The position numbers were made by a program, and so were the translations under genes. Below are positions 10,305 through 23,657 of a stretch of DNA of 64,000 bases, piece after piece. The stretch is from contig CAVNZM010000009.1 in assembly GCA_963693365.1 (NCBI GenBank), forward strand, positions 5,580,001-5,644,000, given 5' to 3'. The DNA is from Amoebidium appalachense. Taxonomy: Eukaryota > Ichthyosporea. Position 1 is the first letter of the stretch. Each line of letters starts with the position of its first letter. Below the pieces are notes generated by a model. That model was not told the DNA's origin. It made no database searches and saw nothing but the letters and a program-made list of their open reading frames with translations.

Positions 10305-11480
10305 CAATATCAGCAAACTTCCCCGTGGTATTGCCAATATTGTGAGGCTATTATCTATTGCCAATATCGTAAAAACACCAGATTAATACTGAAGTAATAT
10401 CAATTATCCATTGCCAATGTATTGCGAGTAGAGATTTTCTGTGGTAGAGACGCTATAGAAGTGTAATAGAACTGTAATATTGACGTAATATCGGCATAAT
10501 ATTTTTATATTATTGTCATACCATGTCAGGTCTACCACCAATAACTATATACCGTATGAGTAATGTACTGGCAATATCCCAAAATGCGTGTACGTGTGCC
10601 TATTAACAATACAATTTCGATATTGTCAACGTACTTATTCGGTATTATACTATTGCTTGCGGAGTATTGTCAATACGTTATGAATATATAAAATGTAGGA
10701 CAATTTTGTGTCAAATTAGGGTATTGTCCAACGTGGCAAGACTATTGCCAATATATTATAAATGTATTTTTCCTGACCATTTTGGGATATTGGCAATATA
10801 CCCAACCCATATGTCCCATATGGCCGATACAAACATAATGTCGCTATTGGTTATAGGGTTATGATATGATTATAATAGGATCTCAATTCGGTCGAAATGT
10901 ATTGCCAATGTATCCGTCACAATATCAATACTATTATGCACCTATTATCAATAGGTAAAAGCAACCGAAAATATGGGGCGTGTATTTTATTGCCAATATA
11001 TTGGTAAAATATTGGGGATGAAAGATCAGGTCACTTTACCTATGTAGTCGCAATATTGTGAATGTATTGCCAACACATGTTCAACAAACATGTTCGGAGT
11101 GTAGTCCTTGTATGCGCAGTACATTGCTAATACCGTGGTATTAGGGTGGACATATACTGACATTATGTAGATCATATCCTACCCATATCACATCCATATT
11201 AGTAGAACATAAACATGATATAGCAAGAAAACTTTTATCCTATTGCGAATATCTAAGGCACAAGTGGTATTGGCAATGTCACGAATACATCTATAATACT
11301 GTCACCAATACGGACACAGCTAAGGACACCATATATTGGTTATAGTCTCAGTATATACTGCCAGTATGTTCGAATGCGAACAAATCAGTACGTAGGAGGT
11401 ACTATCAATATACTACCAGTACCTGTACGATATACACACGTCATATACAATACGTTTGCAGTATATTATGGGTGCATTTC
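10305..11480. repeat. AT-rich array of TTGCCAATA-type motifs, left arm
   Basis: About 1.2 kb in which short motifs of the form TTGCCAATA or its reverse complement recur many times at irregular spacing. The outer edge (10309-10340, beginning ATCAGCAAACTTCCCC) matches the reverse complement of 20575-20606 with a few differences. This makes the block the left arm of a candidate foldback-like element whose other arm is at 19640-20606. Confidence 0.6.
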
Positions 11481-11699
11481 CGTACCAAGATTGAGAAGGG
11501 CAACGGCCATAACAAGTGGTCCTCACGTTTTTAGCACCTCAAAATATAAAAGTTCTTTGTTTTGAATACTGTTCCTGGGGAAGATGTTCCCGTGGTCCGT
11601 GGTACAAACGTCACCGAACGTCCTACCATTAAACCTTTCACCAGCCTACATCCTGTGTAAGCTGTAGGGTATAAAACTTGAAGTAGCATAAAGGATAAT

Positions 11700-12840
<1,141 letters not shown>

Positions 12841-12844
12841 CTCT

Positions 12845-13041
12845 CCCCCCAAAAAAACACACACGCACACAGATACACACACACACACACACACACACAT
12901 AACACACACAGCATTCGACACCGTCCAATCTTGTTCTCACCAAGGCATCCACATGCTCGCACACAATGCAAAAACATGCACTCCAAAAACATGCACTCAC
13001 ACACACGCACGCACATGCACACCGGGACACACACACACACC

Positions 13042-13103
<62 letters not shown>

Positions 13104-13331
13104 ACACACACACGACGTACACTGACATGCTCACACACACAAACACACAACACACACACACACACATACAGAGAGACACACACACATATGCACACACACG
13201 GTGCATTTCCTCCCCTCCCCTTCCCTCTCCACAGAGCACACACACACACACACGTGCACACATGCACACACACGGTGCATCCCCCCCCCCCCCCTTCCCT
13301 CTCAACTGAGCACATACACACACACATACAT

Positions 13332-13388
<57 letters not shown>

Positions 13389-13531
13389 CACACATGCACA
13401 CATGCACGGACACGAATCCCCCCCTTGCCCTTCCCTCTCCACCGAGCACATGCACACATGCACAGACATGCACATACACACACACACCACACACGACGCA
13501 CACAGACATGCACACACAGACAAACACACAA

Positions 13532-13587
<56 letters not shown>

Positions 13588-13727
13588 TGCACACACACGG
13601 TGCATTTCCTCCCCTCCCCTTCCCTCTCCACAGAGCACACACACACACACACGTGCACACATGCACACACACGGTGCATCCCCCCCCCCCTTCCCTCTCA
13701 ACTGAGCACATACACACACACATACAT

Positions 13728-13774
<47 letters not shown>

Positions 13775-13917
13775 CACACATGCACACATGCACGGACACG
13801 AATCCCCCCCTTGCCCTTCCCTCTCCACCGAGCACATGCACACATGCACAGACATGCACATACACACACACACCACACACGACGCACACAGACATGCACA
13901 CACAGACAAACACACAA

Positions 13918-13979
<62 letters not shown>

Positions 13980-14430
13980 CACACACACGGTGCATTTCCC
14001 CCCTCCCCTTCCCTCTCCACAGAGCACACACACACACGTGCACACATGCACACACACGGTGCATCCCCCCTCTCCCCCCCTTCCCTTTCAACTGAGCACA
14101 TACACACACACAGACATACACACACACACAACATACACAGACATCCACACATCAGACACAGACACGCATACACACACACACACACACACATGCACATATG
14201 CACACCCAGACACACACACATGCACATGTACACTCACACATGCACACACACACACACACGCAAACACGCACACACACACACACATACAGATATGCACACA
14301 CACACACTGTCTCTCTCTCTTTCTCTCCCTCCCTCCCTCCCTCCCTCCCCCCCCTCCCTCCCTCCCTCCCAACCATCCCTCCCTCCCTCCCTCCGTCCCT
14401 CCCTCCCTCCCTCCCTCCCTCCCTCCCTCC

Positions 14431-14475
<45 letters not shown>

Positions 14476-14543
14476 ACACACATGCACATGCACATGCACA
14501 TGCACATGCACATGCACACTCACATATGCACTCACACACACAC

Positions 14544-14578
<35 letters not shown>

Positions 14579-14760
14579 GACATGCACACACTCTCTCTTT
14601 CTCTCTTTCTCTCCCTCCCTCCCTCCCTCCCTCCCCCCTCCCTCCCTCCCTCCCTCCCAACCCTCCCTCCCCTCCCTCCCTCCCAACCCTCCCTCCCTCC
14701 CTCCCTCACACATACACACACACACACACACACGTACACACGTACACACGTACACATATA
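12845..14760. repeat. Compound CA/CATG/CT/CCCT repeat with a 400-bp tandem triplication
   Basis: A CA-rich block punctuated by conserved non-CA islands. Islands around GGTGCATTTCC recur at about 13200, 13603 and 13992, defining a unit of roughly 390-400 bp present two and a half times; the copies differ mainly in CA length. From 14310 to 14710, CT and CCCT tracts alternate twice with CA. The long Thr-His and Cys-Val frames on both strands here are repeat translation, not protein. Confidence 0.9.
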
Positions 14761-15430
14761 ACCCTCTCTTCTCTTATGTAGTATCGTAGGAACGCTTGAC
14801 AAAGGTACTACACGGGTGTTGGTTGGATGATGACAGTACATGTACCAGTGGGATAGATGCTGTTTACTCCAGGCAATGTACCAGTGTGTCGATTGATTTA
14901 GCTAATATTAGATCTATGTTTAGCTGTGTGTTGTTTTTTCTCCTTTTTGTATTTAAGGCCTGGCCGGCCTCATAAAATGCTATCTAATCTTACTCGAGAT
15001 TGAGCTTTTTTTGGCCTTGAAGGCCGATCTTAATAAAGTACTGTGAATGTGTCCCCTGATGAGGGACTCTAGTCGATATATCTGCAAAACGACCCCCCCC
15101 CCCCCCCCCCCCCTTAAACACACACACACACACACGCACACACACACGCACACACACACACACACACAAACACAAAAACAAACAAAAAAGAAAGAAATAA
15201 AGAGCGAGAGAATCCTTGTTTCTCGTATGTTACCAGCACGTAAGCAAGTATTTTATTCATTCACAATACATTGTTAGGTATGTTAGTATATTATGGTGTT
15301 ATTATTTTTTGGTTTACAATATGGTGTCCACGTTCCCAATATATCGTTATTGTCGACCAACTACTATGGTAGTATAATGCTATGATGACAATTTGTGCAT
15401 GCGTTACTTATAAGCATCGGGTTTTTTCAC
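14761..15430. other. Spacer with poly-C and CA runs
   Basis: Non-coding sequence with a C run at 15091-15113, CA repeats to 15170, and AT-rich DNA leading into the satellite. No gene seen. Confidence 0.5.
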
Positions 15431-17230
15431 TAACTACCCACAGAGTAGCTTCTAGCACGATAAATTCACCACAAATTATAAGGGGAGATGGTGAATGTGC
15501 CCTTGGAGTACGAGGGTCACACGAAAAAAACACAACGTTGTAGCTCGTATAGAACCCCCCTTGTAGCACAGTATATGTCCATGTTCAACCTAGGCATTTT
15601 TGGTTTTTTCAATAACTACCCACAGAACAGCCTCTCGCCCGAGAAATTTACCACAAAGTTTATGGGGGGGATGGTGAATGTGCCCCTGGAGTACGAGGGC
15701 CACACGAAAAAAACACAAGGTTGTAGCTCGAATAGAACCCCCCTTGTAGCATAGTATATGTACATGTGTTACTTACACATTATTGGTTTTTTCAGTAACT
15801 ACCCACAGAACAGCTTCTAGCACGAGACATTTACCGCACAGTTTATGGGGGGGATAGTGAATGTGCCCCTGGAGTACGAGGGTCACACGAAAAAAACACA
15901 ACGATGTAGCTCGAATAGAACCCCCATTGTAGCATAATATATGTACATGTGTTACTTACACATTATTGGTTTTTTCAATAACTACCCACAGAACAGCTTC
16001 TAGCACGAAAAATATACCAAAACGTTTATTGGGGGGATGGTTAATGTGCCCCTGGAGTACGAGGGTCACACGAAAAAAACACAACGTTGTAGCTCGAATA
16101 GAACCCCCCTTGTAGCATAATATATGTACATGTGTTACTTACACATTATTGGTTTTTTCGATAACTACCCACAGAACAGCTTCTAGCACGAGAAATTTAC
16201 CACAGAGTTTATGGGGGGAATGGTGAATGTGCCCTTGGAGTACGAGGGTCACACGAAAAAAACACAACGTTGTAGCTCGTATAGAACCCCCCTTGTAGCA
16301 CAGTATATGTCCATGTGTTCAACCTAGGCATTTTTGGTTTTTTCAATAACTACCCACAGAACAGCCTCTCGCCCGAGAAATTTACCACAAAGTTTATGGG
16401 GGGGATGGTGAATGTGCCCCTGGAGTACGAGGGCCACACGAAAAAAACACAAGGTTGTAGCTCGAATAGAACCCCCCTTGTAGCATAGTATGTGTACATG
16501 TGTTACTTACACATTATTGGTTTTTTCAATAACTACCCACAGAACAGCTTCTAGCACGAGACATTTACCGCACAGTTTATGGGGGGGATAGTGAATGTGC
16601 CCCTGGAGTACGAGGGTCACACGAAAAAAACACAACGTTGTAGCTCGAATAGAAACCCCCCTTGTAGCATAATATATGTACATGTGTTACTTACACATTA
16701 TTGGTTTTTTCAATAACTACCCACAGAACAGCCTCTCGCACGAGAAATTTACCACAAAGTTTATGGAGGGGATAGTGAATGTGCCCCTGGAGTACGAGGG
16801 TCACACGAAAAAAACACAACTTTGTAGCTCGAATAGAACCCCCCTTGTAGCATAATATGTGTACATGTGTTACTTACACATTATTGGTTTTTTCAATAAC
16901 TACCTACAGAACAGCTTCTAGCACGAGACATTTACCACAAAGTTTATGGGGGGGATGGTGAATGTGCCCCTGGAGTACGAGGGTCACACGAAAAAAACAC
17001 AACGTTGTAGCTCGTATAGAACCCCCCTTGTAGCATAGTATATGTACATGTGTTACCTAGACATTATTGGTTTTTTCAATAACTACCCACAGAACAGCTT
17101 ATAGCACGAGAAATTTACCACAAAGTTTATGGGGGGGATGGTGAATGTGCCTCTGGAGTACGAGGGTCACACGAAAAAAACACATCATTATAGCCCGGAT
17201 TGAAACCCCCCTTTTACCATATATATCATA
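15430..17230. repeat. 183-bp satellite array, about ten copies, with higher-order structure
   Basis: A marker word (CTACCCACAG) recurs at about 15434, 15615, 15799, 15982, 16165, 16350, 16533, 16717 (CTACCTACAG in the next copy, 16900) and 17083, giving a 181-185 bp period. Every unit carries the same landmarks: a TTTTTTC block, a GTGAATGTGCC(C/T)-type segment, CGAAAAAAACACA and GAACCCCCC. Variants recur every fourth unit: 15434 resembles 16165, 15615 resembles 16350, and 15799 resembles 16533, so a roughly 733-bp higher-order unit has itself been duplicated. The short frames inside are not credible genes. Confidence 0.93.
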
Positions 17231-17634
17231 TATGATGATGCGGCATGTGTTAGTTTCGCGTTATTGGTTTCCTAGCACGAGATATTCAGCACACAGTTGG
17301 GGTTGTGGGGGCAGTGTACACCTACAATATCAGGGGTACCGTGCGGCAAACCCCCCCCCCCCCCCCCCCCCCCCGGGGGGAGGGGGTCACGCGTGCGATG
17401 GTGCACTTATTATTACGTTAACTAGGCAGGGTATAGCATCAACGTTATTATATGTGCTGCTGAGTTTCTTTGGTTGTACACCCGTCACCAGTCAATTTAT
17501 TGGTGTTGGCGCCCACCTGTGACACCACCTCGGAAGACTGGGGTCACATGTGTGGTGCACACGGTGGGTAAATATCATCAAACTGTAGCTGCAAAAGAAT
17601 GTGCAATTATGCATCACTGTCTGGTATTTGCCTA

Positions 17635-17666
<32 letters not shown>

Positions 17667-18340
17667 CCCCCCCCCCCCCCCCCCCCCCCCACCGGGCCCC
17701 TCCCCCCCCCCCCCCCCCACCCCAGGCCGCCTCTCCACACCACACACACACGCACCACACACACACACACTGCTGCAGAGCTACATGGATGCCTTCACCA
17801 TCACGCGTGACGATATTTAATTAGTATTGGTGATATTGTACCAATACGTGACGTATATTGGTAATAGATAGTACATAGAATATATATATCACACGAATAT
17901 AAATAATACGAGAGCCATATGGGGACCCCTTCCTGAATCGTACGCACGCGTGTATACGTCGCGTTGAAGTTGTACTCCATCAACCAACTATTAACATAAC
18001 AACGAATACACAGGCCTGCCCGGGTGTACATACACGTCTGGGTGTTCACATCTTCCCCCACACATGACCTTTCTACGTAAAACGGGGATAGGCCTCGAGT
18101 AAACAGCGTTAACGTTATAACTTAAGCTCCGTCGGAACGTATGGCAACGGTGTCCGAAATATGTCCACCATATCGCCAACCTCACCGATCCGCCGAGAAT
18201 CGATCCAATCACATTATGTACACCATGGGAATCCGCTTCTGATAGCAAATAGTGATTGGCTAAACCCAATCCGGTTTGCAATTTTTTGTCCGTTTAAGCC
18301 TGTACGCACGTTGTTTGCTCCATTTCTCTTCCCCCTTCCC
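17231..18340. other. Spacer with very long C runs
   Basis: Contains a C run followed by G6 (about 17350-17388), a near-continuous C tract at 17637-17720, short CA repeats and otherwise unique sequence. No gene recognised. Confidence 0.5.
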
Positions 18341-18344
18341 GCAG

Positions 18345-18446
18345 GTCCGCAGGTGCTTTCCCGCAGGTCGCCTGGTCGCAGGTCCCTTCCCGCAGGTCGC
18401 CTGGTCGCAGTTCCCTTCCCGCAGGTCGCCTGGTCACAGGTCCCAT
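18345..18446. repeat. About 28-bp tandem repeat, 4 copies
   Basis: Units of the form TTCCCGCAGGTCGCCTGGTC repeat with a small spacer and point differences. The array runs straight into the first copy of the 419-bp duplication. Confidence 0.85.
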
Positions 18447-19016
18447 CCGCAGGTCGCGCAGCCACCGTGCTGAATGGTTTCGACCATGGCTTCTTCGCCT
18501 AACAGCTGAAAGGCCGTTTGAAGGTTAGTTTTGTGTTGCCTGCTTTTGTGCAAGTGGCGTTTGTCTGTCTGGTCTGTGTCCGTCCGTGCCTGTGAATATG
18601 TCTGTGTCTGTGTCTGTGTCTGTGTGCGTGTGTGTGCATGTGTGTGCGTGCGTGTGCGTGTGCCTGCTGGCTGCAGATGCACGTTGCCTTTTCACGTTCA
18701 TGAACCAGCGACTGTGGGCACTACTTTTGCTGTTAGCACTATAGCTATCATCCCCTCCCCCAGTCGTTCAAGCTATTTTCTGCTTCTCTAGACTTCATAA
18801 GTTCTGGTCCGGGTTTCCGTCCTTACTAAGTTTGAGGTTGGTTCTGTCGACTCTTTTTTTGCCCTCCGCAGGTCGCGCAGCCACCGTGCTGAATGGTTTC
18901 GACCATGCTGCATGCTGCAGCTTCTTCGCCTAACGGCTGAAAGGCCGTTTGAAGGTTAGTTTTGTGTTGCCTGCTTTTGTGCATGTGGCGTTTGTCTGTC
19001 TGGTCTGTGTCTGTGT

Positions 19017-19058
<42 letters not shown>

Positions 19059-19260
19059 GCCTGCTGGCTGCAGATGCACGTTGCCTTTTCACGTTCATGA
19101 ACCAGCGACTGTGGGCACTACTTTTAAGTTAGCACTATAGCTATCATCCCCTCCACCAGTCGTTCAAGCTATTTTCTGCTTCTCTAGACTTATAAGTTCT
19201 GGTCCGGGTTTCCGTCCTTACTATGTTTGAAGTTCGTTCTGTCGACTCTTTTTTTGCCAC
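18447..19260. repeat. Tandem duplication of about 419 bp
   Basis: Copy 1 starts at 18447 and copy 2 at 18866. Both begin CCGCAGGTCGCGCAGCCACC and end near GTCGACTCTTTTTTTGCC. The copies differ mainly in the length of an internal GT-rich tract (18605-18665 versus 19010-19060) and small indels. I see no open frame conserved between them. Confidence 0.88.
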
Positions 19261-19454
19261 TCTAGAGGTGGGTACCGGCTCTTTGTCCTATGGCTGCTGT
19301 TGTTTCTGTTTTTCGTTTCTGTGTTGCCCCAGCCCAGCCTGTTGTGCTTGTGTGGTAGTTTTCTTTTTTCTTCTTTTTTCATCTTTTTTTGTCATGATTC
19401 TTTTTAGTACTTTTTGTTTGCATAAGAGTAATGTTGATACGAGATGCGAGATAA

Positions 19455-19560
19455 AGTAGATAGTAGAGAATGGATGCCACCTGGGGTGGTATGTTAGTTG
19501 TGTTGTTAACAAGTTGTGTGCTGTAGGATGCCACCTGGGGTGGTATATTAGTTGTGTTGT
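19455..19560. repeat. Short tandem duplication
   Basis: The word GGATGCCACCTGGGGTGGTA occurs twice about 55 bp apart (19470 and 19527), followed each time by TTAGTTGTGTTGTT. A third partial GATGCCAC is at 19574. Confidence 0.8.
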
Positions 19561-19639
19561 TTACTTGTGTGCTTGATGCCACTATCCAACCGAAGTTAAT
19601 AAAGTGACCATACGGAACACGTATGGATGTCGACATGTG

Positions 19640-20606
19640 CAATACATTGGCAATTCATTGACAATGATCATGGGGCTGTGCTTACCGTACCGTGTGCATA
19701 TTGCCAATATATTGAGCATGTGATTGAGGTATCAATAAAGTTATTATTAATACATTGGCAATGTTCGTCATACGTATTATTCTTAGATATAAGACGTTAC
19801 TCCGATATGCCTTTCATATTATAAGCGCACTTATACTGTACTTTGCATGCATTCGTTCCCATTATCAATTTATTGGCAATGTATTTGGATAATATAGTGT
19901 GATATTTATAATATATATGTAATGCATTATCAACACTTATATCTTTATGGTGGTGGTATCATTCGTATGTTGGCAATATATGCTTGATATGGAACATACT
20001 TACATATGTCTTATTTGTAATGTGTTGGGAGTGTATTAATCATACCTCTGTTTATGTCATCAATATACTCACGATATATAAGCAACCTATCGGCGATACC
20101 GCATTTATATATTGATTATAGTTGGATCATACGTTGGCAATACATTGTTTATATGTTTCTTGATATTTAAATCTTTGTATTTCTATGAATTACATATTGG
20201 CAATACATTAATAATGCGTTCATAGTGCAACTACAATGCGAAAATACAGTATTATCCATATCATTATCTGTATTTTTGATATTATTTGGTTGTTATTGTA
20301 ATATCGCCCGGGTATAATTGATATTGGCAATACGTCTATAATGCTAGCGCAATAGTAATGCAATGGCAATGTAATGGCACCCTAATGTATTGGCGATATT
20401 GATGTAACATATACTGGATAATATATTCATATCAGCGGGATATCGACAATAGAGGGTATTGGTACTGTATTACCATTGACAATACCAAAGCAATATTATT
20501 GCAATATGGCGTTCCTATTGGCGGCAAGGGGTTCTATTGCCAATATCGCCAATAGCGCCAATAGCAAAAAATACGTTGGCAATACTTCCGGGAAGTTTGC
20601 TGATAA
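19640..20606. repeat. AT-rich array of TATTGGCAA-type motifs, right arm
   Basis: Mirror image in character of 10305-11480: AT-rich, with TTGGCAATA-type motifs mostly in the opposite orientation, ending at 20575-20606 in a sequence that is the reverse complement of the left arm's outer edge. No coding content is recognised. Confidence 0.6.
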
Positions 20607-20611
20607 AGTTT

Positions 20612-20982
20612 TGTATCTTCAATGAGAAGGCAAACTTTGTTTTTTGTAATTTTCGACCCTTGGCACCGATCAGAACCCCCTCAAACCTATATTTAAATGA
20701 AAGTTAATTTATTGTCTATCGAACGGTACCATTTGTTTGTTAGCGACGCGCTAATAGAAAAAGTTTTCTTAGGATCAGTGCGTTTTCTAAGACATTTCGA
20801 TTAAAGAAACGTTTTTACCAAATGACGACTGATTTCAATCCTTAGGATTGACCAATCATCAGATCGATTTGGTCCCAGATAAATATATAAAATTATAATA
20901 TCCGCTAACCATTGAATTTTAAAGTTAGGTCAATCGATGCCGATTGAACTTTAATTTCGTTTGTCTTCTCATTGAAGATACA
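20612..20982. mobile_element. Candidate MITE with 24-bp inverted repeats
   Basis: Positions 20612-20635 (TGTATCTTCAATGAGAAGGC then AAAC) match the reverse complement of 20959-20982 with one mismatch. The 371-bp interior is AT-rich and non-coding and contains a smaller imperfect palindrome around 20840-20870. Size and structure fit a miniature inverted-repeat element. I could not define a target-site duplication. Confidence 0.6.
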
Positions 20983-21590
20983 TATTAGGGTACCAGATCT
21001 GCACGTCTGACACATGTCTTATGATGGAATATACTATTAGTAAGTGTATAGAAAATAAAAATAAATACTTATTGATTTTGTGATGAGGCAAGGTGACACT
21101 GTGTGTTTGCTGCTTATTGATAATAAATTGTTTTTAGACTTTTGTTTTCCAACTTGCATCAACCGTTTTTTAGATTTCATACACCCTACTCTGTTGTCCT
21201 ACTATGACGTCAGATGCTCGCCGTGTATATGTTTGCCTACATTTAATGGGGGGTTTTTTTTTTAAAAAAACATTTTCTTCAATTTTGGGGCCTTTTTACA
21301 CACACCAGGGTCGTGATTTCCTTCCAATTCCCACGTGTTTTTCAAGATCGTGCTGTTTGTAACCGCCGCCGCCATCAGCCCGTATCAACCGCGGAACCCT
21401 GACCCCCTTGGCGTCCCCGGCTTCCTCTTGGTGTATACTGTCCAGCGATACCAAAAAGTGTGGGGGGGGGCTTTTTAATATTTTTGTGGGAGTTATAAGG
21501 ATTTAACCGAAGGTACCTCCATCTTGTCCGGTTTTTTCAACGGTTCGGATTATCCGATTTTACTGTAATGGAAAATAAAAATCCACTTTT
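20983..21590. other. AT-rich spacer
   Basis: No gene found. Near 21541-21570 the minus strand reads CAGTAAAATCGGATAATCCG, reminiscent of a pogo/Tigger-type inverted repeat end, but I see no partner. Confidence 0.35.
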
Positions 21591-21654
21591 TGCGGGGCTC
21601 GATCCTCAGACCTCAGACTTGACAGTCCGGGATCTTACCACTACACCAACCCGC
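21591..21654 (-). tRNA. Shortened tRNA-Asp(GUC)-like sequence (pseudogene or SINE head)
   Basis: On the minus strand the 64-nt sequence has GCGGG/CCCGC acceptor pairing, an A-box-like TGGTGTAGTGG, a CTGTCAA loop with anticodon GTC, and a B-box-like GGATCGAGCC. It is about 8 nt short of a normal tRNA and the anticodon stem pairs poorly, so it is unlikely to be a functional tRNA. A run of T follows within about 20 nt. It could be a decayed tRNA gene or the head of a tRNA-derived SINE. Confidence 0.55.
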
Positions 21655-21994
21655 CCCCCTATAAGAACACGGCAGATGCCTTCTCAAAATGCATCTTACC
21701 CCATCCTATGGGATCTTAAGGCGGATGGTTTCTGTGTACGAGAGCATTGTTTCTGCACCGTGCTCCATCTTTAACCCCTCAGGACCGGATCAATTGATTT
21801 TGCCGAGTTCCGGCAAGGCAAGATCGTTATACTAGTTGGCGATTGAATTTCTAAGGCAACTGAATTACTAAATATGGTTCACTGGAATGATCTGATTGGT
21901 TGCAAAATCTTTAGAGTCACAGCTGGGCCACAATACTATTTCTGGCCGCAGAAAGGCAGTTTAGGGTCGATTTGACTTAGACAGTAGGTTTTGT

Positions 21995-22690
21995 CCATTA
22001 AGAAAAGTTGCAGGAAATGAAAAAAAGCGCGATATTCGTATAGGAGGTCGGGGAGGTCCAGCGCCATCTTCACCGCCAAAATCGACAAAAACGTCAACTC
22101 TCGGTTGACTAGGGCCGCCGACCGCCAATTTTTCCAGTCAATCGTAAAGTAAAATTGGCGTTTTTGCTTGTTTTGACCACAAATTAAGCGCCGGACACCC
22201 CATGTTTTTTATAGAAAAATTGTGTCGCTGTTGAAAGTTTGCATTTTATGGGCTTCAAGTGGATTTTTACTATGACCGCCGATCACGCAGATTCCTACTT
22301 TTTTTCCAATCCTTTGATTTTGGAGGGAAGCAAAAGATCAAAATCTCTACTTAGTCATGGCGAGCTCGTGCATTCGCCAGATGGTTAATATCGGGGGATG
22401 CCGCCAGCCAGGGCAAAAATGCGGGGAGTCATCAGGAGGAATGTGGTCAAGAGATCAAAATTTCGGCATAGAAAGATTTGGGCCAAAATCTATGATCGGC
22501 CCTTTGGAACGGAGTTAAGACCCGATTCTGCTTTAAAAAAAGGCCTAAGCTGGGTTGCACTGTGCCATACTGATGCCCACAAGCCGCCAGGATTATGATA
22601 AGATTGTGATTGTTTCTCATTATGGATATCAAGGAGGGGTTAGAGGCCATACAATGCTTATCACAATTTTCGCTCAAACAAGATCTGGAT
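21995..22690. repeat. Dispersed repeat, copy 1
   Basis: Segments here are related to 31340-31720 inside an NDR intron. Shared words include GGCATAGAA..TGGGCCAAA (22466 and 31350), AAGGAGGGGTTAGAG.CCATACA (22632 and 31655) and an AAAAAAGCGCG/AAAAAACGCGC island. The order of blocks differs between the two copies, so each has been rearranged. No coding potential is evident. Confidence 0.6.
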
Positions 22691-22697
22691 TACGATA

Positions 22698-22703
22698 TTT
22701 AAT
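22698..22703 (-). terminator. Candidate polyadenylation signal for the aminotransferase gene
   Basis: ATTAAA on the minus strand, 68 bp past the stop codon. Confidence 0.4.
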
Positions 22704-22770
22704 GAAGATTGGAGGACACGTGTAATATGCAGGGGGCTGTGTTCACAAACACAAGGCCCCGCCAGGCCAC

Positions 22771-23621
22771 TCAGCCATAGACGTCTCTGAGGGCGCTGCC
22801 AAGGATGTCCAGGGCCCTGTCGACCTCCTCTGCACTGACGGTCAGGGGGGGCACAAAGCGCACAGTCTCGTAGACGCTGGCCGTCAGCAGTAGCATGCCC
22901 CGCTGCTTGCAGGCCAGAGACAGCTTCTTGGCCTCACCTGCACCATGGCGCTGCTCAGCGCCCTGCCAGGCCCACAGGCACACATGCACCTACAGGCAGA
23001 CAAGCACACAGGCACCCAGGCACCTAGAGGCGACAGGAACACAGGCGCACACGCACACAGGCACACATGACACGTGCACGCAGGCAGCCGCACCATTGCT
23101 GCCTTCCAGCTCCATGCCGACCATCAGGCCGGGCCCTCTTATGTCCCTGATGCCACCGCGCTGCTGCAGGGCCCTGAGGCCATCTGTCAGCTGCTGCCCC
23201 CTGGCCACCGTGTTGGCTAGCAGCTGCTCCTCCTGCAGCCACCAGTCAGATAACGGCCAAACACAGCCCACCACGTGCATATGGTCCCCATGTTCACTAC
23301 GTGCACCCGCCACCCCTCCCCTAACATTACGTCATCCCCACTTTCATGCCATGCACATACCTTGAAGACCTGCAGGGTGGCCAGTGCAGCTGCACATGAC
23401 ACGGCATTGCCGCCATACGTGCCGCCCATGGACCCGGCCGGCTGCCTGTCCATCAGCTCCTTGCGGCTGGCTATGCAGCTCAGCGGCATGCCCGACGCCA
23501 GCCCTGCCCATGCACCGGTTGGCATAAAACAATGTACCCTCCCCCCCTCCCCCCCCCCCCCCCCCCTTCATCCCCACCCCATCCCGCCGTGCAACCACGG
23601 TTGGCATAAAACAATATTACC

Positions 23622-23657
<36 letters not shown>

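Noticed and set aside
12845-14100. CRISPR-like regular repeats
   Set aside because: Spacers are not unique, units are microsatellite-derived and the genome is eukaryotic.
12966-14789. Very long Thr-His, Cys-Val and Ser-Leu-Pro reading frames on both strands (up to about 600 codons)
   Set aside because: They are translations of CA, GT and CCCT repeats; overlapping frames on opposite strands are all open for the same compositional reason.
15488-15754. Satellite-encoded ORF of 88 codons
   Set aside because: It spans one and a half satellite units and is not kept open across the array.
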